Part shown: piece after piece, positions 55,142-64,000 of the stretch
How the letters are laid out: the number at the start of each line of letters is the position of its first letter
Numbering within the stretch: position 1 is the stretch's first letter
From: Sphingomonadaceae bacterium
GTDB lineage: Bacteria; Pseudomonadota; Alphaproteobacteria; Sphingomonadales; Sphingomonadaceae
Length of the DNA stretch: 64,000 bases
NCBI GenBank assembly: GCA_019239915.1
Contig: JAFAZF010000063.1
Span: forward strand, 1 to 64,000
Direction: 5' to 3'
The notes under the pieces: generated by a model
Database searches by the model: none
Told to the model about the DNA's origin: nothing
The model's input: only the letters and a program-made list of their open reading frames with translations
Made by a program: the position numbers and the translations under genes

Positions 55142-56113
55142 ATGCGTCGTGCCGCCCCGCTGGTCTCCGCGACCGCTGCCCTCGCCCTGCTCGGCGGCTG
55201 CGCCCATGGCGGAACGCCGCATCCGAAGACCCCCGGCGATCCGTTCGAGAATATCAACCGGGTGATGTGGGACTTCGATCGCGGCGCCGATCGGATCGTC
55301 ATGAGGCCGGCGACCCATGTCTATCGCGCGGTCGTTCCGAAGCCGGGACGCGACGGCATCGCCAATGCGCTCGGCAACGTCGAGGAGCCCTTTTCCGCGA
55401 TAAACGGCTTCCTGCAGGGCAACCCCAAACGCGGGCTGCGTTCGGTGGGCCGCTTCCTGATCAACTCGACCTTCGGCATCGGCGGCCTGTTCGATGTCGC
55501 CACGCATTGGGGCGTCAAGAAGGCGCCCGAGGATCTCGGCCAGACCTTCGCGGTATGGGGCGTACGCAAGAGCGCCTATCTCGTGCTGCCGCTGTTCGGC
55601 CCCTCGACGGTGCGCGACGGCATCGGCACGCTCGCTGCGCAATGGGCGGACCCCTATCGGCTCTGCCTCGATCGCTGCAGCTTCGTGAGCGACGGCGTGG
55701 AGTGGGGTATCACCGTCCTCCAGTTCCTGAGCGATCGTTCGCAGCTGATGGATAGCGGCGCCGATACGCTGCTCGACACCAGTGCCGACAGCTACGCGGT
55801 GGCGCGCTCGGCCTATCTTCAGCGCCGCGAGGCCGAGATCAACAATGACGACGACGGCGCCGCCGCGGCCGCTGCCGCGGGTGGCGCCAATGTCGGTGGA
55901 ACCGGTGACGACGCTGCGCTCGACGCCGCGCTCAAGGATATCGACACCAGCAACGGCACGGCGCCCTCCGGAGGGGGCGAGGCCAAGAAGCCGGCAGCGA
56001 CAGCGACACCGCAGACCATGCCGGCATCGCCCGATGCCACCGCTCCCGATGCCGGCACCGGCACACCGACGGCGCCGTCGTCGCCGCCGTCCGGACCCGG
56101 AACGGGACAATAA
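55142..56113 (+). CDS. mlaA: MlaA (VacJ) outer-membrane lipoprotein
   Basis: 323 aa. Signal peptide MRRAAPLVSATAALALLGGC with lipobox LGGC (Cys at residue 20). The MlaA domain follows: DPFENINRVMWDFDRGADR, NALGNVEEPFSAINGFLQG, RFLINSTFGIGGLFDVAT, DLGQTFAVWGV and YLVLPLFGPSTVRDG. Part of the Mla system that removes misplaced phospholipids from the outer leaflet. The last 90 residues are a low-complexity Ala/Gly/Pro/Asp tail beyond the usual family end. Divergent from the met regulator. A longer start at 55088 would spoil the signal peptide, so ATG 55142 is used. Confidence 0.92.
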   Translation: MRRAAPLVSATAALALLGGCAHGGTPHPKTPGDPFENINRVMWDFDRGADRIVMRPATHVYRAVVPKPGRDGIANALGNVEEPFSAINGFLQGNPKRGLRSVGRFLINSTFGIGGLFDVATHWGVKKAPEDLGQTFAVWGVRKSAYLVLPLFGPSTVRDGIGTLAAQWADPYRLCLDRCSFVSDGVEWGITVLQFLSDRSQLMDSGADTLLDTSADSYAVARSAYLQRREAEINNDDDGAAAAAAAGGANVGGTGDDAALDAALKDIDTSNGTAPSGGGEAKKPAATATPQTMPASPDATAPDAGTGTPTAPSSPPSGPGTGQ

Positions 56114-56305
56114 GTTTGTGGATAACCGCGCAACAACCTTGGGGATAAGGGGTTGCGCCCAATGGCTAGCAGCCTAGTCGGCATTGCGTTGCGGCGCGCG
56201 CTCGGTTAGGTGACTGCCCCGCGGCTAAGGGGGGATATGCGTTCGCGCGGACCCAGAGGCCGTGCGCCGCATTGGTTTATCCGGACGGATCAGGAAGGTA
56301 CGCAT

Positions 56306-56566
56306 ATGAAGAAGATCATCGCCCTGCCGCTCATCGCGGCCGTTGCGCTCGGCCTCGCCGCGTGCAGCAAGTCCTCGGACAACAGCAGCAACACCGCCGA
56401 CAACGGCGCCGCCGCGACCGATCTCAATTCGGCCGCTTCGGACGCGATCGCTAACGTCAACGCCTCGGCCGCCGACGCGACCGCGAACGCGGGCGATGCG
56501 ATGAACGCCGCCGGCAATGGCTCGGACGCCGCCGGCGCCGCCGCCAACACCGGCAACGCGATGTAA
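56306..56566 (+). CDS. Small Ala/Asn/Asp-rich lipoprotein
   Basis: 86 aa. Signal peptide MKKIIALPLIAAVALGLAAC with lipobox LAAC, then about 66 residues of low-complexity sequence made of Ala, Asn, Asp, Ser and Gly (NAAGNGSDAAGAAANTGNAM at the end). Strong RBS AGGAAGGT and a good terminator directly after, so a monocistronic, probably well-expressed gene. Probably anchored in the outer membrane. Function unknown; resembles entericidin-like or cell-envelope stress lipoproteins only in general makeup. Confidence 0.8.
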   Translation: MKKIIALPLIAAVALGLAACSKSSDNSSNTADNGAAATDLNSAASDAIANVNASAADATANAGDAMNAAGNGSDAAGAAANTGNAM

Positions 56567-56601
56567 TTCGCTTCCGCGACCGGCAATGGTCCGCGGGCAA
56601 G

Positions 56602-56645
56602 AAGGCCGCGCGCCCCGAGCGGGGAGCGCGGCCTTTCTTTTTGGC
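56602..56645 (+). terminator. Rho-independent terminator
   Basis: AAGGCCGCGC (56602-56611) pairs exactly with GCGCGGCCTT (56626-56635), with an inner CCCC/GGGG stem, followed by TCTTTTT. It ends the small lipoprotein transcript. Confidence 0.88.
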
Positions 56646-56796
56646 TCGTCCAGCTCCACCTGATCAAGGCGCGGGGCCGGCAAAGCATCCCCGTCTTGTT
56701 CGTGCACTCTTCCGGTTCGGACCAATGCCAACGCCGTCCGTACAGGGCGGCCCTCGACGCTGGCGTTATTCGTGCCATACTCGTCGCCAGGGGAAG

Positions 56797-58818
56797 ATGA
56801 ACCGGGGCACCACAATGCGGGAGAAGATCGCGTCGCGCTGGCGATTGGCCAGCACGGCTGGGATGATCGCCATCTTCGGCTCCATGGCGATGACGGCTGA
56901 AGCTGCGCCGATCGAAGCCTATGGAAGGCTTCCGAGTGTCGACGACGTGACGATCTCGCCGGGCGGCACGCGGATCGCGTTCCTGGTGGGCGATGCCAGC
57001 ACGCGGCAAATACAGGTCCGCAAGACGGAAGATCTCACGCAGATCGGAGTCATCAACCTCCGAGAAGCCAAGATCATCGGCCTGGATTGGGCCGACGAAA
57101 GCAATCTGCTGCTGGTGTCGGCCAAGGCCGCAACGGTGATGGGCTTGGAGGGGCCGAGCCGTGAGTGGTGGCTCGCCTATGACTACGATCTCGGTGCCGG
57201 CAAGCTGCACGCGTTACTGACCGACACGGATATTCCGATGAACGTGATCCAAGGCTGGCCGCAGGCGCGCAAGATCGGGAACCACACCACGCTCTTCCTG
57301 ACTGGCGTGTCCTTCCTGAACAATCAGAGCGTGCTGACAATGTATCGGCAAGTCCTCCCCGGCTCCGCCGAACAGGTCTTCCAAGGCGAAGAGAAGACAT
57401 CCGATCTGTTGATCGACACGAACGGGAAAACGGCTGCCCGCGTCGACTATGACGAGCAGAGCGGCCAATGGTCGCTCCTCAGCCACGCGAACGGCAACTG
57501 GCATGTGATCGATCGTGAGACGGCGCCGATCGATACGCCCACCTTGGAGGGGTTCGGGCGGACAGAGGACACGCTCATCGTTCAGGAAGATGGTGACGAC
57601 GGCACGCGCTATCGCGAGATACCCATCGCCGGCGGCACGCTGTCGCCGCCGATCGCGGCGCTCGACGGCGCCACGCTGATCAAGGATCCGGTCAAGCGCA
57701 CGGTAATCGGCGGCGCCGTGACCGACGAGATGGCCGAGCGGTACAGCTTCTTCGATCCCAAGGATCAGATTCTGTGGGAGAAAGTCAACCGTGCCTTTCC
57801 TGGCGAGACCGTTCGCTTGGCGTCGTGGAGCGACGATCGCACGAAGATCATCCTTCAAGTGGAAGGATCCAAGAACGGAGCCGCATATTTCCGCCTCGAT
57901 GCCAGGACCGGTCGCGCCGACTGGATCGCCGATGAATATGCCGGCATTGGACCGGAGGACCTCGGAGAGGTTCGGGTCATCCACTACAATGCCGCGGACG
58001 GGCGCGAGCTCCCTGCCTATCTGACCCTGCCCCGCGGCGCCGTGGCCAAGAACCTCCCGCTCGTCGTCCTTCCTCACGGCGGGCCGGCAGCCCGCGACGA
58101 TCCCGGGTTCGATTGGTGGGCGCAGGCGATCGCATCGCTCGGCTATGCAGTCCTGCAGCCCCAGTTCCGTGGATCGAGCGGGTTCGAGCACGGGCTGCTG
58201 GCCGCCGGATATGGCGAATGGGGCCGCAAGATGCAGACAGACCTGTCGGACGGCGTCCACTATCTTGCGAGCGGGGGCATCGTTGACCCGAGCCGTGTCT
58301 GTATCGTCGGCGCAAGCTATGGCGGCTACGCGGCGATGGCGGGCGTGACGCTTCAGAGCGGCGTCTACAAATGCGCCGTCGCGGTCGCGGGCGTGTCAGA
58401 CCTTCGTCAATTTCTTTCCTCGCGGATCGACTCCACCGGAGGTGCGCACAACTCCACGCTCCGCTTCTGGCAGCGCTTCATGGGCACCAAGAGCAGCAGC
58501 GATCCCGCGCTCGATGCTCTCTCACCCGCACGCCATGCCGACAAATTGTCCGCTCCACTGCTGCTCATCCACGGCACGGTCGATACGATCGTCCCGTTCG
58601 AGCAGAGCAGGATCATGTTCAATGCCGCGAAACGCGCGAGCAAGCCGGTGCAGCTCGTCACGCTTTCGGACGAGGATCACAATCTTTCGCGAAGCGCCAC
58701 GAGGCTGCAGATGCTGCAGGCAATGGCCGCTTTCCTCCGAACCAACCTGCCGACGATCCATCAGGCAGCGCAAACCGCCGATGCAAGCGGTTCCAAGCCA
58801 AAGGCGGCCGCCAACTAG
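56797..58818 (+). CDS. S9 family (prolyl oligopeptidase-type) serine peptidase, secreted
   Basis: About 673 aa. A signal peptide is likely (RWRLASTAGMIAIFGSMAMTAEAA|PIEA). The N-terminal part (to about residue 400) should be a beta-propeller. The C-terminal hydrolase domain has VVLPHGGPAARDDPGFDWWAQ, VGASYGGYAAMAG with the nucleophile Ser, HGTVDTIVPFEQS with the Asp and DEDHNLSR with the His. Periplasmic or extracellular cleavage of peptides is expected. ATG 56797 or 56815 may be the start; the signal peptide fits both. Convergent with groEL, sharing a bidirectional terminator. Confidence 0.88.
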   Translation: MNRGTTMREKIASRWRLASTAGMIAIFGSMAMTAEAAPIEAYGRLPSVDDVTISPGGTRIAFLVGDASTRQIQVRKTEDLTQIGVINLREAKIIGLDWADESNLLLVSAKAATVMGLEGPSREWWLAYDYDLGAGKLHALLTDTDIPMNVIQGWPQARKIGNHTTLFLTGVSFLNNQSVLTMYRQVLPGSAEQVFQGEEKTSDLLIDTNGKTAARVDYDEQSGQWSLLSHANGNWHVIDRETAPIDTPTLEGFGRTEDTLIVQEDGDDGTRYREIPIAGGTLSPPIAALDGATLIKDPVKRTVIGGAVTDEMAERYSFFDPKDQILWEKVNRAFPGETVRLASWSDDRTKIILQVEGSKNGAAYFRLDARTGRADWIADEYAGIGPEDLGEVRVIHYNAADGRELPAYLTLPRGAVAKNLPLVVLPHGGPAARDDPGFDWWAQAIASLGYAVLQPQFRGSSGFEHGLLAAGYGEWGRKMQTDLSDGVHYLASGGIVDPSRVCIVGASYGGYAAMAGVTLQSGVYKCAVAVAGVSDLRQFLSSRIDSTGGAHNSTLRFWQRFMGTKSSSDPALDALSPARHADKLSAPLLLIHGTVDTIVPFEQSRIMFNAAKRASKPVQLVTLSDEDHNLSRSATRLQMLQAMAAFLRTNLPTIHQAAQTADASGSKPKAAAN

Positions 58819-58842
58819 CGTGGTTTTGGCGGAAGCCTTCTG

Positions 58843-58886
58843 GAAGAAAAAGGGCCGGAGGATCGCTCCCCCAGCCCTTCTTCTTC
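58843..58886. terminator. Bidirectional terminator between the S9 peptidase and groEL
   Basis: GAAGAAAAAGGGC (58843-58855) pairs with GCCCTTCTTCTTC (58874-58886) with one mismatch and an inner GGAG/CTCC stem. The arms give a pyrimidine tail on the plus strand and CCCTTTTTCTTCC on the minus strand, so it can end both transcripts. The remaining gap to 59010 shows no gene. Confidence 0.75.
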
Positions 58887-59010
58887 TATCCGGGCTTCGG
58901 CCGGCGCGGGAACAAGTCCCGCATCGGAGGACGGGATCAACGGCCTGGCCGCCGACCCACCGGCCGTTCCAACTTCGTCTCCGGCGCAGCAAGGCTGCGC
59001 CGGTGCGAAA

Positions 59011-60672
<1,662 letters not shown>

Positions 60673-60686
60673 CTAGATTTCCAAAA

Positions 60687-60776
60687 CCGTTCGGGCTGAG
60701 CCTGTCGAAGCCCTGCCCCTCTCTTTCACCCGCGCTCAGAAGAAGAGCAGCCCTTCGACAAGCTCAGGGCGAACGG
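60687..60776. repeat. Dispersed repeat, CCGTTCG...GTCGAAG type, copy 3
   Basis: CCGTTCGGGCTGAGCCTGTCG-AAGCCC at the left and CCCTTCGACAAGCTCAGGGCG-AACGG at the right form an inverted repeat with few mismatches. It lies between groES and groEL, so it is transcribed and could fold in the mRNA. This is the most complete copy of the family in the window. Confidence 0.78.
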
Positions 60777-60791
60777 GTGGGGCCTGATTGA

Positions 60792-61079
60792 TCAGCCGAC
60801 GATCCCCAGGATGTCGCTCTCCTTCATGATGAGGAGATCCTGGCCGTCGATCTTGACCTCGGTGCCCGACCACTTGCCGAACAGGATGCGATCGCCGGCC
60901 TTGACGTCGAGCGGGCTGATCTTGCCCTGCTCGTCCTTGGCGCCGGCACCGGCGGCGACGACCTCGCCCTCCTGGGGCTTTTCCTTGGCGGTGTCCGGGA
61001 TGATGATCCCGCCGGCCGTCTTCTCTTCGGCCTCGATGCGCTTCACGAGCACACGGTCGTGCAGGGGACGGAAATTCAT
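60792..61079 (-). CDS. groES: Co-chaperonin GroES (10 kDa)
   Basis: 95 aa. [38 protein letters not shown] holds the mobile loop that contacts Gro[24 protein letters not shown] and the C-terminal [10 protein letters not shown] complete the fold. The ATG 61079 is used; longer readings have no similarity. First gene of the groESL operon. Confidence 0.97.
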   Translation of the reverse strand: MNFRPLHDRVLVKRIEAEEKTAGGIIIPDTAKEKPQEGEVVAAGAGAKDEQGKISPLDVKAGDRILFGKWSGTEVKIDGQDLLIMKESDILGIVG

Positions 61080-61169
61080 AGGTTCTGCCTTTCCTTGACA
61101 GTCGATCCTGGGTTCGGGCACCCGAACCCGCGGCGCGGGAACCGGATACCGTCTCAAGCGATTCTGCTG

Positions 61170-61196
61170 TTAGCACTCCCTGAGCGCGAGTGCCAG
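61170..61196. promoter_or_regulatory. CIRCE element (HrcA operator)
   Basis: TTAGCACTC (61170-61178), nine bases, GAGTGCCAG (61188-61196). The consensus is TTAGCACTC-N9-GAGTGCTAA; the left arm is perfect and the right arm has two mismatches at its end. It lies 91 bp upstream of the groES start codon, so HrcA repression of groESL is expected. Confidence 0.9.
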
Positions 61197-61204
61197 CGGC
61201 GCCG

Positions 61205-61232
61205 ATATGGGCGATACGGCATCCCGGTCAAG
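61205..61232 (-). promoter_or_regulatory. RpoH (sigma32)-like heat-shock promoter for groESL
   Basis: On the minus strand the sequence reads CTTGACC, 14 bases, CCCATAT, close to the sigma32 consensus CTTGAAA-N11-16-CCCCATNT. It lies directly upstream of the CIRCE element, so HrcA could block it. Confidence 0.65.
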
Positions 61233-61350
61233 CGCCCCTCCACGATTTTTTCAACGCCTCCGTTACGACCCGTGGGAGCCATGCGGCCAGCCGTCGATTT
61301 AAAAGCGGCGACACTGCTCGTGGTGGGACAGGTTTCGCTTGCTTATCCTC

Positions 61351-61435
61351 CCGTTCGCCCCGAGCTTGTCGATGGACTGCTTTCCTGCTTCGACCGAACA
61401 GAAGAACAGTGCTTCGATAGGCTCGGCACGAACGA
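61351..61435. repeat. Dispersed repeat, CCGTTCG...GAGCTTGTCGA type, copy 4
   Basis: CCGTTCGCCCCGAGCTTGTCGA at the left and TGCTTCGATAGGCTCGGCACG-AACG at the right form an imperfect inverted repeat. It lies in the 408-bp stretch between groES and sppA (61080-61487). The rest of that stretch holds the heat-shock promoter and CIRCE element (61170-61232) and no gene that I can support. Confidence 0.7.
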
Positions 61436-61487
61436 CGGCTTTGCGCCGTCGGGCTTAGCGCGCGATCCAAGACGATAGGGTGACGGC

Positions 61488-63353
61488 ATGCGGTTGGTGC
61501 GGGCGATCTGGCGCTTTCTGATGGGCGTGAAGGACGCGCTGGCGCTCGTGCTGCTGCTGCTCTTCTTCGGCGCGATCTTCCTCGTTCTCACCGCCTCGCC
61601 CAACCCCAAGATCGCGAACGGCGGTGCGCTCTACCTCAAATTCTCGGGCGGCATCGTCGAGCAGCCGGCCGAGGCGCAGCCGGTCGATTTTCTCTCCGGC
61701 GCGGGCCCACCGGCGGTAGGGCAGACCCGCCTGCGTGACCTGATTCGCGCGCTCGAGGCCGCCGCCGACGACGACCGGGTCAAGGCGGTGGCGATGGATC
61801 TCGACGGCTTCACCGGCGGCGGCCAGGCGGCGATGGCCGATGTTGGCGCCGCGCTCGACGACGTGCGCGCGGCACACAAGCGCGTGCTCGCCTATGCCGG
61901 CAGCTACGGCGACGACGCTTATCAGCTCGCGGCGCATGCCGACGAGGTCTGGCTCGATCCGCTCGGCACCGTGCTGCCGATCGGTCCCGGCGGCAGCCAG
62001 CTTTATTATAAGGGGCTGATGGACAAGCTTGGCATCGAGGCCAAGGTCTACCGGGTCGGCGCGTTCAAGTCGGCGGTCGAGCCCTTCACGCGCGATGATC
62101 AGTCACCCGAGGCGCGCGCCGCCAACCAGCAGCTCGCCGACGCGCTGTGGCGCGATTGGCAGGCCGACGTCGCCAAGGCGCGGCCGAAGGCGCAGATCGC
62201 CGCGTATGTGAACGATCTCGCTGGCGGCAAGCCGCCCGCCGACTTCGCTCGGGCCGCGGTGGCGAGCGGCCTCGTCGACCATATCGGCGATCGCGTCGCC
62301 TTCGGGCAGCGGGTGGCCGCGATCGTCGGCCCCGGCGACAAGCGCACCGCCGGCGATTTCAAGCGCATCGATCTTGATGCCTGGACCGACGCCAACGAGC
62401 CGCCGAAGCGTGGTCCGGCAATCGGCGTCGTCACCATTGCCGGCGACATCGTCGATGGCCGCTCCCCGCCGGGCACGGCGGGCGGCGACACCATTTCCGA
62501 ACTGCTCCTGAAAGCGCTCGCCGAGAAGAACCTCAAGGCGCTCGTCGTCCGCATCGATTCTCCCGGCGGATCGGTCAGCGGCTCGGATCGCATCCGCGAC
62601 GCGATCCTCGAGGCCAGGCGGCGCGGGCTCCCGATCGTCGCCTCGATGGGTTCGGTCGCGGCATCAGGCGGCTACTGGGTCTCGACCGCGAGCGACTATG
62701 TTCTCGCCGAACCTTCGACGATCACCGGGTCGATCGGCGTGTTCGGCCTCCTGCCCACGTTCAAGGGCTCGCTCGCGAAGCTCGGCATGGGCGCCGACGG
62801 CGTGCGCGCAACGCCGCTTTCGGGCGAGCCGGACCCGCTTCAGGGCACCACGCCGCAGGTCGACGCACTGATGCAGGCGGGCGTCGACCAGATCTATGCG
62901 CGCTTCACCGGCCTCGTCGCGCAGGCGCGACACCTGCCCGTCGCCCGAGTCGACGAGATCGCCCAAGGCCATGTCTGGGAAGGTTCGACCGCGAAGACGC
63001 TCGGGCTCATCGACGGCTTCGGTGATCTCGACGACGCGATCGCCGAGGCCGCCAAGCGCGCCCACCTCGATCCCGAGAGCGTGCACCCGGTCTATATCGA
63101 GCGCGAGCCTTCCTGGGCACTGCGCTTCCTGCGCGACGCGATGGACCAGCGCAGCGACAGCAGCGGGGACAGCAGCGCGTGGTCGGCGCTGGTGACGCGT
63201 CCGGATGCGCTGCTCGCGCGCGCCCTCGCGGATGCCCGCACGGTCCTCTCCGGCCCGGTGATGCAGGTGCGCTGCCTCTCCTGCCCGCCTTCCGCGCCGC
63301 CGGCGCCGGCGCGCACGAGCATGACACGATTGGCGGAAGCACTGCTGCCGTGA
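61488..63353 (+). CDS. sppA: Signal peptide peptidase SppA, 67-kDa type
   Basis: 621 aa inner-membrane serine protease. One N-terminal transmembrane segment (ALALVLLLLFFGAIFLVL, residues 18-35), then two tandem S49 domains. The general-base Lys is in YRVGAFKSAVEPF (first domain), and the nucleophile Ser in MGSVAASGGYW (second domain), as in E. coli SppA. ITGSIGVFG is the conserved neighbouring segment. Degrades cleaved signal peptides in the membrane. The stop overlaps the GTG start of the acetyltransferase (GTGA). Confidence 0.95.
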   Translation: MRLVRAIWRFLMGVKDALALVLLLLFFGAIFLVLTASPNPKIANGGALYLKFSGGIVEQPAEAQPVDFLSGAGPPAVGQTRLRDLIRALEAAADDDRVKAVAMDLDGFTGGGQAAMADVGAALDDVRAAHKRVLAYAGSYGDDAYQLAAHADEVWLDPLGTVLPIGPGGSQLYYKGLMDKLGIEAKVYRVGAFKSAVEPFTRDDQSPEARAANQQLADALWRDWQADVAKARPKAQIAAYVNDLAGGKPPADFARAAVASGLVDHIGDRVAFGQRVAAIVGPGDKRTAGDFKRIDLDAWTDANEPPKRGPAIGVVTIAGDIVDGRSPPGTAGGDTISELLLKALAEKNLKALVVRIDSPGGSVSGSDRIRDAILEARRRGLPIVASMGSVAASGGYWVSTASDYVLAEPSTITGSIGVFGLLPTFKGSLAKLGMGADGVRATPLSGEPDPLQGTTPQVDALMQAGVDQIYARFTGLVAQARHLPVARVDEIAQGHVWEGSTAKTLGLIDGFGDLDDAIAEAAKRAHLDPESVHPVYIEREPSWALRFLRDAMDQRSDSSGDSSAWSALVTRPDALLARALADARTVLSGPVMQVRCLSCPPSAPPAPARTSMTRLAEALLP

Positions 63354-63898
63354 GCGTCACGATCCGGTCGGTCTCGCGCGACGATGCCGCGCCGATCGCC
63401 GCGATCTATGCGCATTATGTCACGAACACCGCGGTCACCTTCGAGGAGGTGCCGCCTGACGCCGCCGAGATGCGCGCGCGCATCGAAACCGTGTCGGCCA
63501 CGCATCCCTGGCTGATCGCCGCGACGGCGGACGGCGACCTTCTCGGCTATGCCTATGGCCGGCCCTATCATGGCCGCGCGGCCTATCGTTGGACATGCGA
63601 GACGGCGATCTACCTCGCGCACGATCGGCGCGGACGCGGCACCGGCCGCGCGCTCTACGCGCCGCTGCTCGATACGCTCACCGATCAGGGCTTCGTCGCG
63701 GCGATCGCCTCGATCACCGTGCCGAATGCGGAGAGCAGCCGCTTCCACGAGGCGCTCGGCTTCACATTCGTCGGCCGGATGACGGCGATCGGCTACAAGC
63801 TCGGCCGCTGGCACGATGTCGGTTATTGGCAGCGCGATCTCGGCCCCCGCAGTTCACCGCCAAAGGGACTCGCTTCAACAGGATTGTTGCAGAGATGA
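63350..63898 (+). CDS. GNAT N-acetyltransferase, phosphinothricin acetyltransferase-like
   Basis: 182 aa. IRSVSRDDAAPIAAIYAHYVTNTAVTFEE at the N-terminus and YLAHDRRGRGTGRALYAPLLDTL with the acetyl-CoA loop (R-x-x-G-x-G) are typical of PAT/BAR-like GNATs. ASITVPNAESSRFHEALGF and the end GRWHDVGYWQRDL fit too. Acetylates amino compounds such as methionine derivatives or phosphinothricin-like molecules. GTG start 63350 is set by overlap with sppA's stop. Confidence 0.88.
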   Translation: MSVTIRSVSRDDAAPIAAIYAHYVTNTAVTFEEVPPDAAEMRARIETVSATHPWLIAATADGDLLGYAYGRPYHGRAAYRWTCETAIYLAHDRRGRGTGRALYAPLLDTLTDQGFVAAIASITVPNAESSRFHEALGFTFVGRMTAIGYKLGRWHDVGYWQRDLGPRSSPPKGLASTGLLQR

Positions 63899-63959
63899 CA
63901 CAAGCCGTTCATTTCCGTCACGCAGGGCAATCTCCGCTAACCATAGCAGGAGACGCACC

Positions 63960-64000
63960 ATGAAGATCGTCAAGAAGACCGCCATCGCGCTCGCCGCCGC
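63960..64000 (+). CDS. Start of a secreted or membrane protein (cut by window end)
   Basis: ATG 63960 with AGGAG upstream (GCAGGAGACGCACC). The first codons read MKIVKKTAIALAA, a basic N-terminus followed by small hydrophobic residues, as in a signal peptide. Nothing more is visible, so the product cannot be named. Confidence 0.55.
   Translation, partial: MKIVKKTAIALAA

Overview
The window reads as chromosome of a sphingomonad (Alphaproteobacteria, Sphingomonadales). The evidence is very high GC with dense, often 4-bp-overlapping operons, a methionine synthase split into metH halves behind metF and an ArsR-methyltransferase regulator, a groESL operon with a CIRCE element and an RpoH-like promoter, and intergenic inverted repeats of a type I associate with sphingomonads. 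No rRNA, tRNA, CRISPR array, transposase or integrase was seen.

Positions 1 to about 46.3 kb form one catabolic region built from acyl-CoA chemistry and oxygenases. It starts with the tail of a Rieske oxygenase and a 3-ketosteroid-dehydrogenase-like flavoprotein (1-1.9 kb), followed by acyl-CoA ligases, SDRs, a hotdog thioesterase and a carboxymuconolactone-decarboxylase-family protein (2-8.8 kb), with a tandem-wHTH GntR regulator at 8.9-10 kb. Three acyl-CoA dehydrogenase pairs, each one short and one long subunit in tight translational coupling, lie at 10.2-12.5, 15.1-17.3 and 18.9-21.1 kb. Around them are an Old Yellow Enzyme, an HsaA-like flavin monooxygenase, two CYP101-like P450s, enoyl-CoA hydratases, a MaoC protein, an APH-fold kinase, a frameshifted hydrolase, a LysR regulator, a GMC oxidoreductase, a dienoyl-CoA-reductase-like flavoprotein and an MFS transporter. 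A complete late beta-oxidation set (FadB-like protein, Nudix hydrolase, thiolase) is at 36.5-40.6 kb. At 40.6-45.4 kb a 4-hydroxybutyryl-CoA-dehydratase-like protein, a wax-ester-synthase/DGAT-family protein and a hydrolase form an operon divergent from an AraC regulator.

The enzyme mix (ketosteroid-dehydrogenase-like flavoprotein, HsaA-like oxygenase, paired dehydrogenases, terpene-type P450s) suggests oxidative opening of a polycyclic isoprenoid such as a steroid or terpenoid, followed by CoA-dependent shortening. The substrate is an inference. No ferredoxin or ferredoxin reductase for the oxygenases is in the window.

From about 46.4 kb to the end the content is housekeeping: an ABC exporter, birA, metH (two parts), metF, an ArsR-methyltransferase regulator, mlaA, a small lipoprotein, an S9 peptidase, groEL, groES, sppA, a GNAT acetyltransferase and the start of a secreted protein. 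Dispersed inverted repeats appear only in this part, and one palindrome lies in frame inside metH. The most unusual items are the dehydratase-like protein with all four predicted iron-sulfur ligands, the dienoyl-CoA-reductase-like protein with one cluster Cys replaced by His, the palindrome inside metH, and a 13-bp element shared by two divergent catabolic promoters.
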